Below, piece after piece: positions 53,641-64,000 of a stretch of 64,000 bases of DNA. This DNA is from Viridothelium virens (lineage: Eukaryota > Ascomycota > Dothideomycetes > Trypetheliales > Trypetheliaceae). The stretch lies in the NCBI GenBank assembly GCA_010094025.1, contig ML991836.1:105209-169208 (forward strand), in the 5' to 3' direction. How positions within the stretch are numbered: the stretch's first letter is position 1; the number at the start of each line of letters is the position of its first letter. Both the position numbers and the translations under genes were made by a program. The notes below the pieces were generated by a model. That model made no database searches. It saw only the letters and a program-made list of their open reading frames with translations, and had not been told where the DNA came from.

Positions 53641-56600
53641 ATGGAGGCCAGTACGGTTTCAGTACGACATCGCGCAGACCTATGCCTAGACCAGTTCAGG
53701 ACATTACTCGAAATTGAAGCCGAAGTCCGAGGCAGTAGCAGAACGAATGAGATCAAGTCGGATGAATTGAGAGCGGAGGATCAGCGTGCCAGGTTCGAAA
53801 TGTGGGCAGGTAACATTGGGGCATTTGCGGATGGCCATGCGTCCCTTGATTATCGATTAAGAGATACTGAAGATGCAAGAGAACTCATGGTAGAATTCCT
53901 TAGAACGCTATGGGACTTTCTTCGAAGAGGTATGCGATCCGTCCTTTGCGAGAGGCGAACTGCCAAAGTTAACGAAGTCCTTGTTTAGCCATTGATGCAC
54001 TGAGACTGGATCAGATTCTAGACAGTGATTCCGAGCCAATACCAGCAGCTTCATATGCCTGCAGTTCTAGTGACATAGGTAAACCAGAGTCATCAGCGAT
54101 ATCTTCATCATTCCAAGGAACCGAGACCGAGTCCGTGTGGGCCGCAGTACCTGCTGCTGTATCGTCCTATGGGCAAAAGCTGCAAAGCGTCGAAAGAACT
54201 ATCGACAGACTGTATCGTCTTTCATTCGCCATTCGTCAGCCATCGATTACAAGGCAAAATACCAAAGCAGAAAAATCCCCAGTTATCGACGATGAAGGAA
54301 ATAATATTGACAGCGAATTCGAAGAGTATGCTCTTCAGGTCACGACGCATAGGTTCCCAGAAGCTCCCAAAGAGCTCAGGGAAAGGCTAGCGCGCGGCAT
54401 ATTAATTCGAAGGAAGCGGTTTCTGTATCGTCAGAGCCACCAGGAAAAGCTGAAGCTCAGAACAGCAACGACAGTGGACACGAACGAGGAAAGAAAGAGA
54501 GGGGCAGTCAGCGACATTGATACCGCTACTACCGTTCGCGGTTTCCGTGTCTTTGCCGAACCCCCAGTCCAAGGAAGAACAGATGGAAGGGAGGCAGTCG
54601 GGATACCCATCTTGCCCTCGCAAACCTCAGCCTCGACTGTGATAAAGGATCTGATTCATGTCGAAAAGATCAAGGAGGATGAAGAATCAAAGCAGTCCAC
54701 CATCTTTACGAACCCAATGACCAAGACCAGTCCTGTATTAGTGCCAGATGCGCCTAAACTGGCTCCTGGTAGTAAAGAGTTTGAATGTCCATACTGTTGT
54801 ATCATCTTACCAATCAGTCATGCAAAAGCATCAAAGTGGAGGTAAGTCCGTCGGATTCCAGATCACCAAAGTCATTAGCTCACACAAGTAAAGGCGGCAT
54901 GTCCTGGAAGACCTCGAACCATACAATTGTGTTTTCGAAAATTGCTCGGACCATCGACTCTTCTTTCAGGATAAGAATAGTTGGATTTCTCACATGCGAA
55001 GCGCCCATACAACGCGATGGCTCTGTAAGTCCACTAATCACGATCCTTGTTCATTCCAGACAGAGCAAGACTATGATGCCCACATGTGGACTGTGCATAC
55101 TGGATCCTTCACCAAAGCTCAATTGCCTTTGCTGAGGAAGCGGAGTAAAGTACCTACTTCTGTTACATTCAGGGAATGTCCGCTCTGTGGGTTCAAGCCC
55201 CACGAAGCCGAGTTGAGAAGGGAAACTCAAGTTCGAGGTATGACGGAAACCTCTCAAGAGGAAGTGGAAAAGATTGCATCTGACCGAATTATCAAACATC
55301 TATCGATCCACCTAGAATCGCTTGCGGTTACTGCCTTGCCCTGGCTGGATACAGTAGAAGATATCCAAAGTGAGAGAGCCAAGTCTGAAATTACAGATGA
55401 AAGCACGGAACAAGAAGAAAATGATTCTCTCGCTTCTCACGGGAAACGGTCGGATTCGGCCTTTCTTGAGAACGAATTTGGAGATGAGGGACCATTGATG
55501 TGGTCTGATGAGTCTGATACCACTGGGGAATCTTCCTCAAATGCATCGTACGGAGAGGAGTGGGGCTTCATCCCTTGGCAAGACTATTATGGCCACGACA
55601 GAGACCCGATCCTGCAGACGTTACTCCGTAAGCTCTACTTGGATACGTCACCATTTCCTGGGAGCCCACGAGGACCTCAAGGTCCGAAGCTTCCACTATA
55701 TTACGTACCGCGTGATCAAGACACGAACTTTTTCGCTCGAGGCTCAGCGCTGAACGACATCGAGGAAGTGCTATGCTCCATAACCTCCAAAGAAAAGCTT
55801 GCTACTAAGCCTCCGAGCTTCCCACGCTGTTTTGTAGTATACGGACCCGGGGGTATGGGCAAAACTCAGATTGCAGCTCAATTTGTAGCAACGCACCGCA
55901 GCCAGTTCGATGCTGTGCTTTGGATCAATGCAGAAAACTCTACCAAAATCTTACAGGACCTCAACGGAATCGCCATAGATCTTGGACTAGTTTCCAGGGG
56001 CTCAATTGATGCCACAGATCAATCTTTTACCCGTGACATGGTCAAGAGATGGCTTGTCAGTCCACTTAAGAGCTTTGACAGAAGTAGTCCGTCTTACAAA
56101 GAGAAGGCATCCTGGCTTCTTGTCTTTGACGGAGTGGAGGATGGCGAGATACTGAATGAGTTCTGGCCGTATGACGGACCGGGGTCGATTCTGGTCACCA
56201 GTCGTAATCCACATTCCTGGACCACATCCCGCGAACTTAAGCCGTTCTCGATCAATGAAGCAACTGAGTATCTGCTCAAGCTTACTGACAGAGACGCCTC
56301 TAAGGAAGAAAAAGTATCAGCTGCCAAGATAGCTGCACGTCTTGGTGGACTTCCCCTGGCCCTTGCTCAAATGGGCGCCATTATTACGCACAGATCCCTC
56401 TCATTTGGTGAATTCTTACGTTTCTATGAGGAACGAGGAAGTCAACAAGAACTTCTAGATTGGAATATCAATCATGCGCGGCCTCAGTTGTCCAACTATG
56501 GAAATAACGTCGCCTCAGTTTGGGCATTTGACAGTCTCGGCAAGGGTGCAAGAATACTGCTGAATGTCTTATCCATGTTGGACCCTGACAGAATTCCAGA

Positions 56601-58113
56601 GCGTCTCTTTGATCGCGCCGTCGTGGAAGGGGATCCGATAGACATTGCTGAATTGAAACGCGATTACAGAACCGCAAGAAATGAGTTGCTCACTCGGTCC
56701 TTGGTTACTCGAAATAGAAAGGATAAGTCCTTGTTCATACACAGACTAGTCCAGGATGTCACGAGAGTGCGAGTAAGTAATTCGGAACTACGCAAAATAT
56801 TTTTCGATGCCGTGAGGCTTGTTTCAGGCGAATGGCCCTTCGCATTATTTCGGTGGCGCCACAGCGTTGACAGGTGGTCCGCTTGCGAAGAACTTCTTTC
56901 ACACGTGGAAAGACTGAAGGATCTGTTTCCAGAAATTACTCCCTCGGTAGACTCCTTCGAAGATTATCAATTTGCAAGGTTGTTGGTAGACGCCGGGTGG
57001 TAAGTTGAATGCCATGGATCAAGCCATATAGCTGATAATCCAAGGTACCGTCATGAAAGAGGAAAGTCCGCAGAGGCGATACTGTTCAACAACATGGCTC
57101 AATCCATCTGCGAGTCTACGAAACTCCGGCTTCTCGAGAATCCAGAATATGCGATTAATGAATCTATGACGGTTTCGGACGTTAATTCCTCACTCGTTGA
57201 GATAAACCACAATAGAGGCTGCATTGCATTGGAGATGAACGAGCCTCGAGATGCACTGAAGTACCACAAGCTCTTCAACAACATGATGGTCAAAGATTCG
57301 GCTGGAAAAGCCTCCCATGATGACATGCGATTGGCGATTTCCTGGAATGAGCGAGGGAATGCTTATATGCTTAATAGAAAGTGGGTAAAGGGAGAAAAAT
57401 GTTTCCTGAAAGCCATTGAAGAGATGGAAAAACTCGACAATTTCGAGCGCACCATGCTCTCACTGCCACTTGCAAACCTTGGCTTGGCATATTGGCTGCA
57501 GAGAAAGTACGACGAGGCCCTGAGGACCCTCGAGGAGGGACTTCGAGATCGTGAAGACGCTTTTGGGTTGGATGATCGAGTCTCCTTCATGTAAGTCCTC
57601 TGCAGACTCATTCGGTCTGCGGATCCTCAGCTGACCGGACACTACAGAACAGGTAGATTTCTTCACGCACTTGGAAATGTCAAGGGTAGCCAGGGCCATG
57701 AAGATGAGGGTCTCAAGTATCACCGACGCACCCTGCTCCACTATAAATCGACTCTGGGGAATCGCCATCATCGCACAGCGGACGTCTTCGTTAAGGTTGC
57801 GGAGCACAACATCAGGCTTCAACAGTACGAAATGGCGCTTGCTCTTCTTGATCACTCACTTGGAGCGTATTCCAATGCACATCATTTCGCACCCGAAAAA
57901 ATACGCGCCTCGTTCAAAAGAGCTCAAGCCTTACGGAGACTGCAGAGGGTCGACGAGGCAGACTCGGAGCTTCTGAAATGCTTCAAGCTCTATAATGTGC
58001 TGTATACAAATCTCGTTCGTAACGTGGGCGCTAAGGAGGAACACCGCAAAGTGAAGGCGACCGATCTGCGGGACGCTGATGTTGATGAGCTTATAGCGTT
58101 TTGGTCGAAATGA
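53641..58113 (+). CDS. NLR: helical N-terminus, C2H2-like fingers, NB-ARC, TPR
   Basis: Five exons, 53641-53929, 53989-54841, 54894-56999, 57045-57590 and 57648-58113 (introns 59, 52, 45 and 57 nt), give 1419 residues. The first 370 residues are helical and charged. About residues 365-470 hold Cys/His clusters resembling degenerate C2H2 fingers (FECPYCC, YNCVFENC...HMRSAH, HDPCSF...HMWTVH, RECPLCGF). NB-ARC: VVYGPGGMGKTQIAAQF (P-loop, near 697), SWLLVFDGVED (Walker B), GSILVTSRN (sensor), GGLPLALAQMG (GLPL) and LFIHRLVQDVTR (winged-helix end). TPR-like repeats follow (NRGCIALEMNEPRDALKYH, NERGNAYMLNRKWVKGEKCF, ANLGLAYWLQRKYDEALRTL). This is the standard fungal NLR plan; the family acts in non-self recognition and programmed cell death. 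Confidence 0.9.
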
Positions 58114-59698
58114 GCTGAGGTCTGTCTTGCGTTCCACTCGGCTCGTATCATATCATGCACTATCGCAAGACAGCAAGATCGATGGTAGACTCATGATGCT
58201 CACACTTGTCTCCACGGTGCGCAGTTTGTTGCACCTTGAAAACATCCTAGTGAAGTAACACTCGGGTTGTCCTAACCAAAAAATAGCCGGGGGGCAGCAT
58301 AGCAGCAGTATCATAGCAACGAGCAGCACTCCGCTCCGCGGCTCTTCGAGGAAAAAGACCTTACATTATCTAAGACTTCGCGTCGGGGCTGTATCGAAGG
58401 CTAACGTGAAGACCGTTTTGCCGCGTCTGATTGCTCGCATCTGAGTATGGATTTTGGAAGCCATAAATTTCATGAAGTCGACAGAAACAGACTGAACGAA
58501 AGATTTGGCGCGTGTAGCTCCAGGCTGGCCGAAAATGACATGCAGGCCTAATATGCTCTACTTCGTGTCAGGACAGCTACGCTCGAAGCAAGCCTCGAAG
58601 TACGATACCTAAATGGTGGGATAAGCAAAGACGCGCAGCATCGAATGATGATGGGATTATCCCGAGGCTCCCAAAATGCGATAGAACCATCGCATGAGTG
58701 GATCTTCAGGGATGGTCGATACTCTACTCGGATGAGATAGAAGGTGAGGCTGAAAGGTCTTAAATCAAAAGTCTCACCAATTACCGTAGAGATTTGGGGA
58801 ACTTCGGTAGGCTTTAGGGCTCCGGAAGGGTCGCGCCGGTGTGGCGATAGCACAGCACAGTCCTGCTGCCACAGGAAAGTAGGTGGATAACGTCCCATTT
58901 CGTGTCGTCTCAGCCATTTCGATGAGATCCTGTCGTTCAAATGAGCTATCGATTACGAGATCGCGTGAATAAAGGCTGGTCTTAGATCCGCGATGGCCAC
59001 TGATCAGAGAATTGAAGCCGCTGCCGCACGCGGTATTGGACCAGAGAGACGCGAACTCAGAGACAGTTCTGGGCGCGTGTTTCCGATTATTGTAATGCAC
59101 GTTTTTCACCTACTACTTTTAGTAGGGAACGCTTGAACTAGGGCGGCAGCTCATCATTCGCCTTGACTGACCATGATCTTCGTTCTCAAAAGCGGAGGAA
59201 ACGCGGTTGGGTACGGGATTGTGAGGCGCAAAGAGGCTTTCAGCTGATCGGAGATCGCGCGAATTACTCCATTTGGACATTGGTGTGGCGCAGAAAGCTT
59301 AGTAAACGGAGGCGCGGTAGGGAACAATCACCTCACCATCTCTCGCGCCAGCTGCTTTCTCCTTCCCACACTCCAACACACCATTTCTTCTCAAGAAGCT
59401 CAGACTCAAAAACCGCGTAATGATTCAGGTCGTCGGTCCAGATAGGAGTCCAATTGGACGGCAAGTCTGCCTTGCGGCTATAAGGAGTAGTATTTCCAGC
59501 GCTCACCATATATCACACACATCATTGTTTCGCGTTTCTAGACGAATTGAGCAAACGCCTTTGCGACCTTATACTAAGAAACCATGATTCTTTTTATTCC
59601 CTCGTCCTATCTTGACTATATATCGACGCGTCTTCATCCTCAAAACGAGATCTCGAACCCATGGAGTTAGGTACATAATCTCACCCCAAGCTTGGCAC
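58114..59698. other. Intergenic region, no gene supported
   Basis: About 1.6 kb. Minus-strand frames at 58548-58940 and 58774-59109 overlap each other and lack motifs. The last 350 bases are pyrimidine-rich with CACCATTTCTTC patches and probably hold the dehydrogenase promoter and leader. Confidence 0.35.
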
Positions 59699-61128
59699 AT
59701 GTTCATGGCAGCAGCATACGATTATGATCCTTTTCCGGATGAGCATCTGACATCGAATTATAGTCTACCGCAGTTTGACTGGGCAAGCACTGGATCTGAA
59801 GTCGTCGATGTCTTCAAGGATCGTGTGAAGAACCGCATTGGTACGTCCAAATTGCAAGACCAGAAGACCCTACCTACTCTACCCATCCCCCTGAGACCCT
59901 TCATATCATTCCGAGTCTCCTGACGATCAATGATATAGTCGTTATCACTGGCCCTGCTAGCGGTTCCATCGGCGGCTCCACGGTTTTCTCCCTTGCCTCT
60001 GCCTTTCCCAGCATCATTGTTTTGGTCTCGCGCTCGCTATCCGTCGGACCCGTCATCGATGCTATTCGCTTCCGCTACGGTGAGAACGCACCGATTATCC
60101 ATTTCGTTTCTTGTGACCTTTCCTCTCAGCCGTCTGTACGCGAAGCTGCCGCAAACATCTCCAGGCTCGTCCCACGCATCGACATCCTTATCAACAACGC
60201 CGCCACTCCGCCGGGGCCGTATCAGGAGAGTGGAGAGGGCATCGAACTGCAATTTGCTACGAACCATGTTGGCCATTTCCTACTGACTAACCTTCTCATG
60301 CCACGGATTTTGAATGGGCCAAGAGCAGTCGATTCTCCGAAGCCCCGGATCGTGACTGTCTCAAGTTCCGCGCATAACCATTGTTTTCATTCACCTGTTG
60401 AGAACTACAATTTTAGTGACGGCATAATAAATGGCGCGCTTTACGACCCCAGAAGTGCGCACATCCAATCCAAGGCCGCAAATGTGCTCTTTGCTCGCGG
60501 ACTCGCTCGGAAATTGGCTCATAGAGATGTTTTGAGCTTTTCGGTGCACCCTGGCTCCATAGAAACCGGCTTTCAAGACCGCATACACGCTCCAATCACG
60601 GAACAAGCAGAAGGCGCGCGCGTAACAGAAGCCCGAGCCAGTATTGCCTCTTCACCAGGCCTATCGACAACGAGATCCAGTGTCTCTTCTGCTCCCCCAA
60701 GAAGCTCGAGCATGTCCGTCACAGCACCTTCACGTTCAAGCGTTTCATCTCCCATCTCGGTGCCAGGCAGTCGGCGAGGCAGTGAACAGGCACGAAGACG
60801 ACAGCAAAGCACGGCTGAATCCAGTACGCCTGGCTTCGACCTTCCACGTCGCACGAGTACGCAGAGTGTCGTGAGCACTCCTATTGGACTTTCAGCAGAT
60901 GAAGTTGATGCAGTGCAGCGGGCGAAACGGAAGACGGTAGATCAGGGCTGTGCAACGATTTTAGTCGCATCACTAGATCCAAGGATAGAAGCCAGCACGG
61001 GGGGCTACCTCGAGGATGGAAAGGTCGTGGAGGATGGATTGGCTGGAGTTATGGATCGGGATGAAGAAGCGGAGAGACTCTGGCAACTAAGTGAAATCCT
61101 GGTTGGACAGTCGTTCGACTGGAGTTAG
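59699..61128 (+). CDS. Short-chain dehydrogenase-like protein, catalytic Tyr replaced
   Basis: Two exons, 59699-59840 and 59939-61128 (98-nt intron, GTACGT...ATATAG), give 443 residues. The Rossmann start is VVITGPASGSIGGSTVFSLA (TGxxxGxIG type), followed by DILINNAATPPG (NNAG variant), NHVGHFLLTNLL, PRIVTVSSSAHN (catalytic Ser) and VHPGSIETGF. Where YxxxK is expected the protein reads HIQSK (His codon CAC, 60460-60462), one base from a Tyr codon. Between about residues 270 and 370 lies a Ser/Arg-rich low-complexity insertion (RSSVSSAPPRSSSMSV, PSRSSVSSPISV) that splits the fold before the conserved DQGCATILVASLDP end. The ATG at 59699 (or 59705) is the first in this frame. It resembles WW-domain oxidoreductase or retinol-dehydrogenase-like SDRs. 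Confidence 0.85.
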
Positions 61129-61355
61129 GCGATTTGGCGACTCATTCTTTTGCCGTGGATCGGGCTGGAACCCGGAGTTTTTGGATGCCGCTCTCTTTGG
61201 CGCGTGATTATACAGTACTACCATTCTCTCGACAAGAAAAATAAAAGAGCCTTCTCTCGATATCATACCCTCGATTGGTCATTTTCATGACTGCATTTCC
61301 CAGTAATGATCGCTAAGAGGTGCTTTTTCACCGGAACGCGAAATCGTACGCCGCT

Positions 61356-62618
61356 TCATTCAGCGTTGAGGAAGTGTTTTGGGTCTAAGGACTCGCAATC
61401 TGCGCTGTGCGCTCTGCCCTCGAAGATCATCTCGCTCATAATCAGCCCCGTACCAGCCGAGTTCTGCATCCCCCATTCATCGTGGCCAGTGGCTAACCAG
61501 AGACCGGTGATGCCAGTCGGTCCAACCATTGGTCCTACTTCTTCATTGTCCTCGTGCTGTCTAATTTGGGGCTTGTAACATGCCTGTCTTGTAATAACCT
61601 GACCATCTTTAATCTGCTGGGATACGCTCCCCAAGGCGTTCCAGACGTCCTCACAACGTCGATCATCCACTTGAACTTCATCGACCGAAGGTGGTAGTGG
61701 CACATCATAGTCATCGGGTCCGGATGAATAGACGGTATCAAAACTGTGCAAGGTATCAGGTGGCCGAGGATAGATCTCAGGAGAAATCGGACCCTTCACC
61801 GTGCTGTTTGGAGTAGACTCGATATTTGTGAAAATAACATAGCCGGAGAGGTCCGCTGACGGTATGACAACGATACTGTGGCCCCGTGGAGTGAGCAAAG
61901 CTGCCCTCGGAAAGATATGCGCCGTCCAAGGGCCAGCGGCAATGACTATATCGGTAGCCTCAAGGTCCCTTGTCTCGTCGTGGCTCGAATAGGTCACTGA
62001 AGTGATGCTCTTCATGTCTGGTGAGTAATTAATTCTCGTAGCATGGCCGATAATGACTTTAGCACCTTGCTCCTCCGCGAGCTTTGCAATGTTGGTAGTG
62101 TAGAGATACGAGTTCACCTGTGCGGAGTTCCTGGGGGTGCCAATCTCCTCATAAGATTTGATGCTGTCAGAGTAGATCCAATCCAGAGCCGGAGGGAAGC
62201 CCTCCTTCATATCTTCTGGAGATGACTGAATGCCTCTTGTATGCAATTCGTGTGCTTCGAGGTTAATTTCGGCGCAATAGACATGTCGATGCCCCCAAAT
62301 TTTATCTCCACCATGCCTTTTAGCCAGCTCGCCACGTGTTCTGAAGCTTAGCGGTGCTAGGCACTTTGGAGTTGCCCAATCAGCAAGCAAACCACCAGAT
62401 TTGCCCGAAGATCCAGCCGCAATGCTGCTTGCTTCAAGTATCGTGACCGAATGTGCCTCGCGATCATAGAGGGTATGGCGTGTTAGAAAATACGCTATTG
62501 AGCAACCAATCGCACCACCACCTGCGGAAGCCTTAGCTAGAACTTGGATCGACAACATATGATACGAACCAATAATAACTATGCTCCTACGTTTTACTGG
62601 TGGGTACGTAGAGGCCAT
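61356..62618 (-). CDS. FAD-dependent oxidoreductase, DAO (glycine/D-amino-acid oxidase) family
   Basis: Two exons, 62618-62570 and 62521-61356, with a 48-nt intron (GTTCGT...CGCAG) give 404 residues. The intron splits the FAD motif, and the join gives SIVIIGGGAIGCSIAYFL. Further family features are VTILEASSIAAGSSGKSGGL (E binding ribose, then the SSG(K)SGG block), NSYLYTTNIAKLAEEQGAKV, DIVIAAGPWTA and, at the end, GPTGITGLWLATGHDEWGM followed by SAGTGLIMSEMI, which closes the FAD site. The enzyme oxidises a primary or secondary amine, or an amino acid such as sarcosine; the exact substrate is open. The upstream 4-codon extension lacks ATG, so I start at 62618. Confidence 0.9.
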   Translation of the reverse strand: MASTYPPVKRRSIVIIGSYHMLSIQVLAKASAGGGAIGCSIAYFLTRHTLYDREAHSVTILEASSIAAGSSGKSGGLLADWATPKCLAPLSFRTRGELAKRHGGDKIWGHRHVYCAEINLEAHELHTRGIQSSPEDMKEGFPPALDWIYSDSIKSYEEIGTPRNSAQVNSYLYTTNIAKLAEEQGAKVIIGHATRINYSPDMKSITSVTYSSHDETRDLEATDIVIAAGPWTAHIFPRAALLTPRGHSIVVIPSADLSGYVIFTNIESTPNSTVKGPISPEIYPRPPDTLHSFDTVYSSGPDDYDVPLPPSVDEVQVDDRRCEDVWNALGSVSQQIKDGQVITRQACYKPQIRQHEDNEEVGPMVGPTGITGLWLATGHDEWGMQNSAGTGLIMSEMIFEGRAHSADCESLDPKHFLNAE

Positions 62619-63149
62619 CTTATACTTCACAGACCGGGGGGAAGCTAATGCGGGGCAAGAGTGACAATGGTATGTCTCGGTTGAGTTTTATCACTCATTA
62701 ACGATCTAGATTCTTTGATGCGATGGCCATTTGTAGTTGTGTGGTAAGACTGCGTTTCTTAGAGGTTATCGCGGAAGAGGCCGCCGCGAGTCCTTATGCG
62801 TGAGGATACCAGCGCTTAGCAATATTCGATTAGCTACCTTAAGGTAACTGAGACGCGATATAGACAGGGCATCGTCTAGGCAGTTCAACTAAGAATGATC
62901 ATTGTACTTTGTCGATGAAGAGCGCTCAGCCAGGTCACTGTTTCCGATAACGAGTCCCTTAATTGGTTTCATTCCTTTGATCATCTCATCTATTGGGAAA
63001 GAGTCGTATACTCTAGTTTAGAGATAAATGCTCAACATCAATCGAGCACGCGGATTCGACGCCATGAATTCCGAAAGTGGACATTCCCCCTTTCCCTCGT
63101 GCTCCTCCGCTAATGCTAATCTAAACAGCCCGTAAGCTTTTTCTGCGTA
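62619..63149. other. Intergenic region; possible C-terminal continuation of the next gene
   Basis: 531 bases. The part adjoining 63150 on the minus strand stays open after the stop for about 48 codons (YAEKAYGLFRLALAEEHEG), which might be the continuation of the small protein if its TGA is a mutation. No other gene seen. Confidence 0.35.
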
Positions 63150-63602
63150 TCACAGCGGCGCCCCAGTCTCGTCCTCTGTCCTCAGTACCGTAGACCATCC
63201 ACTTGACTGGCCTTCATCCGGCTTGAAACCGTTACACTTTGCAGTAGGAAGGTGTAGTACTGGGTTCAACACCAACGTCCTGGTCTCGTCAGATTCCGGA
63301 GAGCGCTTGACTTTGATTCGAACGGTTCCAATGCCTTTAACCCGCATGCCGTCTCCGATAATCTGGTCTATCGGCTGATAGTCACTGAACCAATTCCGGT
63401 CTCTCGCGTATGAGCAGAAGCCGCCGACGATCATCCAGTCGTAGCAGCGGCGGTCGGGCGACTCAGGCTGGGGAGATTCGATGGCGGGCTTTGCATTGTG
63501 AGGGGCTTTTTCTTGTTGCTTGCCCTTGTGGCGCTTGTCCTTGCGGTGCCTGCGCTTGCGCTGCTTGCGGACGTCACGCCAATATTCGCCAATGTCACCC
63601 AT
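63150..63602 (-). CDS. Copia-protease-like small protein (possible domesticated retroelement relic)
   Basis: A 150-codon frame from the ATG at 63602. The first 45 residues are very basic (RKQRKRRHRKDKRHKGKQQ). The rest resembles the aspartic-protease segment of Copia Gag-Pol proteins and of fungal host genes derived from it: CYDWMIVGGFCSYARDRNWF, IDQIIGDGMRVKGIGTVRIK and VLNPVLHLPTAKCNGF follow the order W-hydrophobic-DSG-x-S-xx-D..WF, GIGTV and L.NVLHVP. The catalytic DSG is replaced by VGG, so no protease activity is expected. It may be a host gene of unknown role, or a transposon relic whose reading frame survives. A GAPL* end, followed by WYAEK-like sequence, hints at a premature TGA. Confidence 0.55.
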   Translation of the reverse strand: MGDIGEYWRDVRKQRKRRHRKDKRHKGKQQEKAPHNAKPAIESPQPESPDRRCYDWMIVGGFCSYARDRNWFSDYQPIDQIIGDGMRVKGIGTVRIKVKRSPESDETRTLVLNPVLHLPTAKCNGFKPDEGQSSGWSTVLRTEDETGAPL

Positions 63603-64000
63603 GACGCAGAAATGTATATGGAGTTGTGGAATTTGAGACGGACTTCGGTTGATCAATGTCGAAACGGCACCCAGAGCCACGTTCGGAGCAGACAGACTGA
63701 GGGCTAATCGAGACGAATTGGAGATGTACTAAGCAACGTCCTCGAAAGTTGCCTTTGAAGTGAGCTCCTTCGTATTGGCCCAGTTCTCCAGAGGCCATAG
63801 CTTCTTCAGGCAAGGTCAGGTTTCAGTCTCCTCTTCCGCCGGCTGGCTACTCTAGAACCGGCATGGTACTCTTGCATTCCTGACAAGTCTCTGGGATACT
63901 GGAACATATACGTCCGGCCCACCTCCTGCAGGCCACCCTCTCCTGCAGGCTCTCCACATCCTACGCTCCACCCTTTCAATTCATTATAGCTCCACCACCA
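63603..64000. other. Window end, no gene supported
   Basis: 398 bases containing only a short minus-strand frame (63813-63595) without motifs. 63910-63960 contains three nearby CTCCTGCAGGC copies (palindromic CCTGCAGG core), which I cannot interpret. Confidence 0.3.

Noticed and set aside
1-64000. tRNA, rRNA or CRISPR elements
   Set aside because: No cloverleaf with A and B boxes, no rRNA-like sequence and no regularly spaced repeats were recognised; a tRNA scan would be needed to exclude single tRNAs.

Overview
The window is nuclear DNA of a filamentous ascomycete (Pezizomycotina). The evidence is the short spliceosomal introns (about 40-105 nt, GTRNGT donors, mostly YAG acceptors), a set of fungal housekeeping genes, a fungal non-reducing polyketide synthase and two fungal NLR-type proteins. 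Class or species cannot be fixed from the sequence alone. Exon joins below were worked out by hand from splice sites and reading phase and have not been checked against transcripts.

Region 1 (1-18.2 kb) is a conserved, gene-dense block: the 3' end of a TRM82-like tRNA methyltransferase subunit, thioredoxin reductase (TRR1), the FANCM-type helicase MPH1, a GPI-anchored serine-rich cell-surface protein, an unrecognised Ser/Pro-rich protein, ubiquinone monooxygenase COQ6, histidyl-tRNA synthetase HTS1 with two possible start codons, peroxin PEX13 and a TOS1-like cell-wall protein.

Region 2 (18.3-58.1 kb) is an accessory island, gene-poor and rich in broken genes. A NACHT-type NLR (20.6-24.2 kb) lies at its left end and an NB-ARC/TPR NLR, paired head-to-head with a DUF7580-type gene (51.5-58.1 kb), at its right end. 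Between them are the parts of a secondary-metabolite cluster: an FAD monooxygenase, a broken carboxylesterase with its halves on opposite strands, a large NR-PKS (SAT-KS-AT-PT-ACP-ACP-CMeT-TE), remnants of a Zn2Cys6-type regulator and of an O-methyltransferase, a Tc1/mariner-like transposase fragment, an amidase-signature protein and a CmcJ/AsaB-like Fe(II)/2-oxoglutarate oxygenase. By family knowledge the PKS would make a C-methylated aromatic acid of the orsellinic-acid type, and the monooxygenase, methyltransferase and esterase would tailor it. The sequence argues that this pathway is decaying: stops in three genes, a frame break and a changed KS motif in the PKS, and altered key residues in the monooxygenase and amidase.

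Region 3 (58.1-64 kb) has a short-chain dehydrogenase with a changed catalytic tyrosine and a serine-rich insertion, a DAO-type FAD oxidoreductase and a small protein resembling a Copia protease domain.

The most interesting signals are the divergent NLR/DUF7580 pair, the decaying polyketide cluster with a PKS whose reading frame survives only if a 58-nt intron is accepted, and several enzymes that keep their fold but have lost a catalytic or cofactor residue. I saw no rRNA, convincing tRNA or CRISPR.
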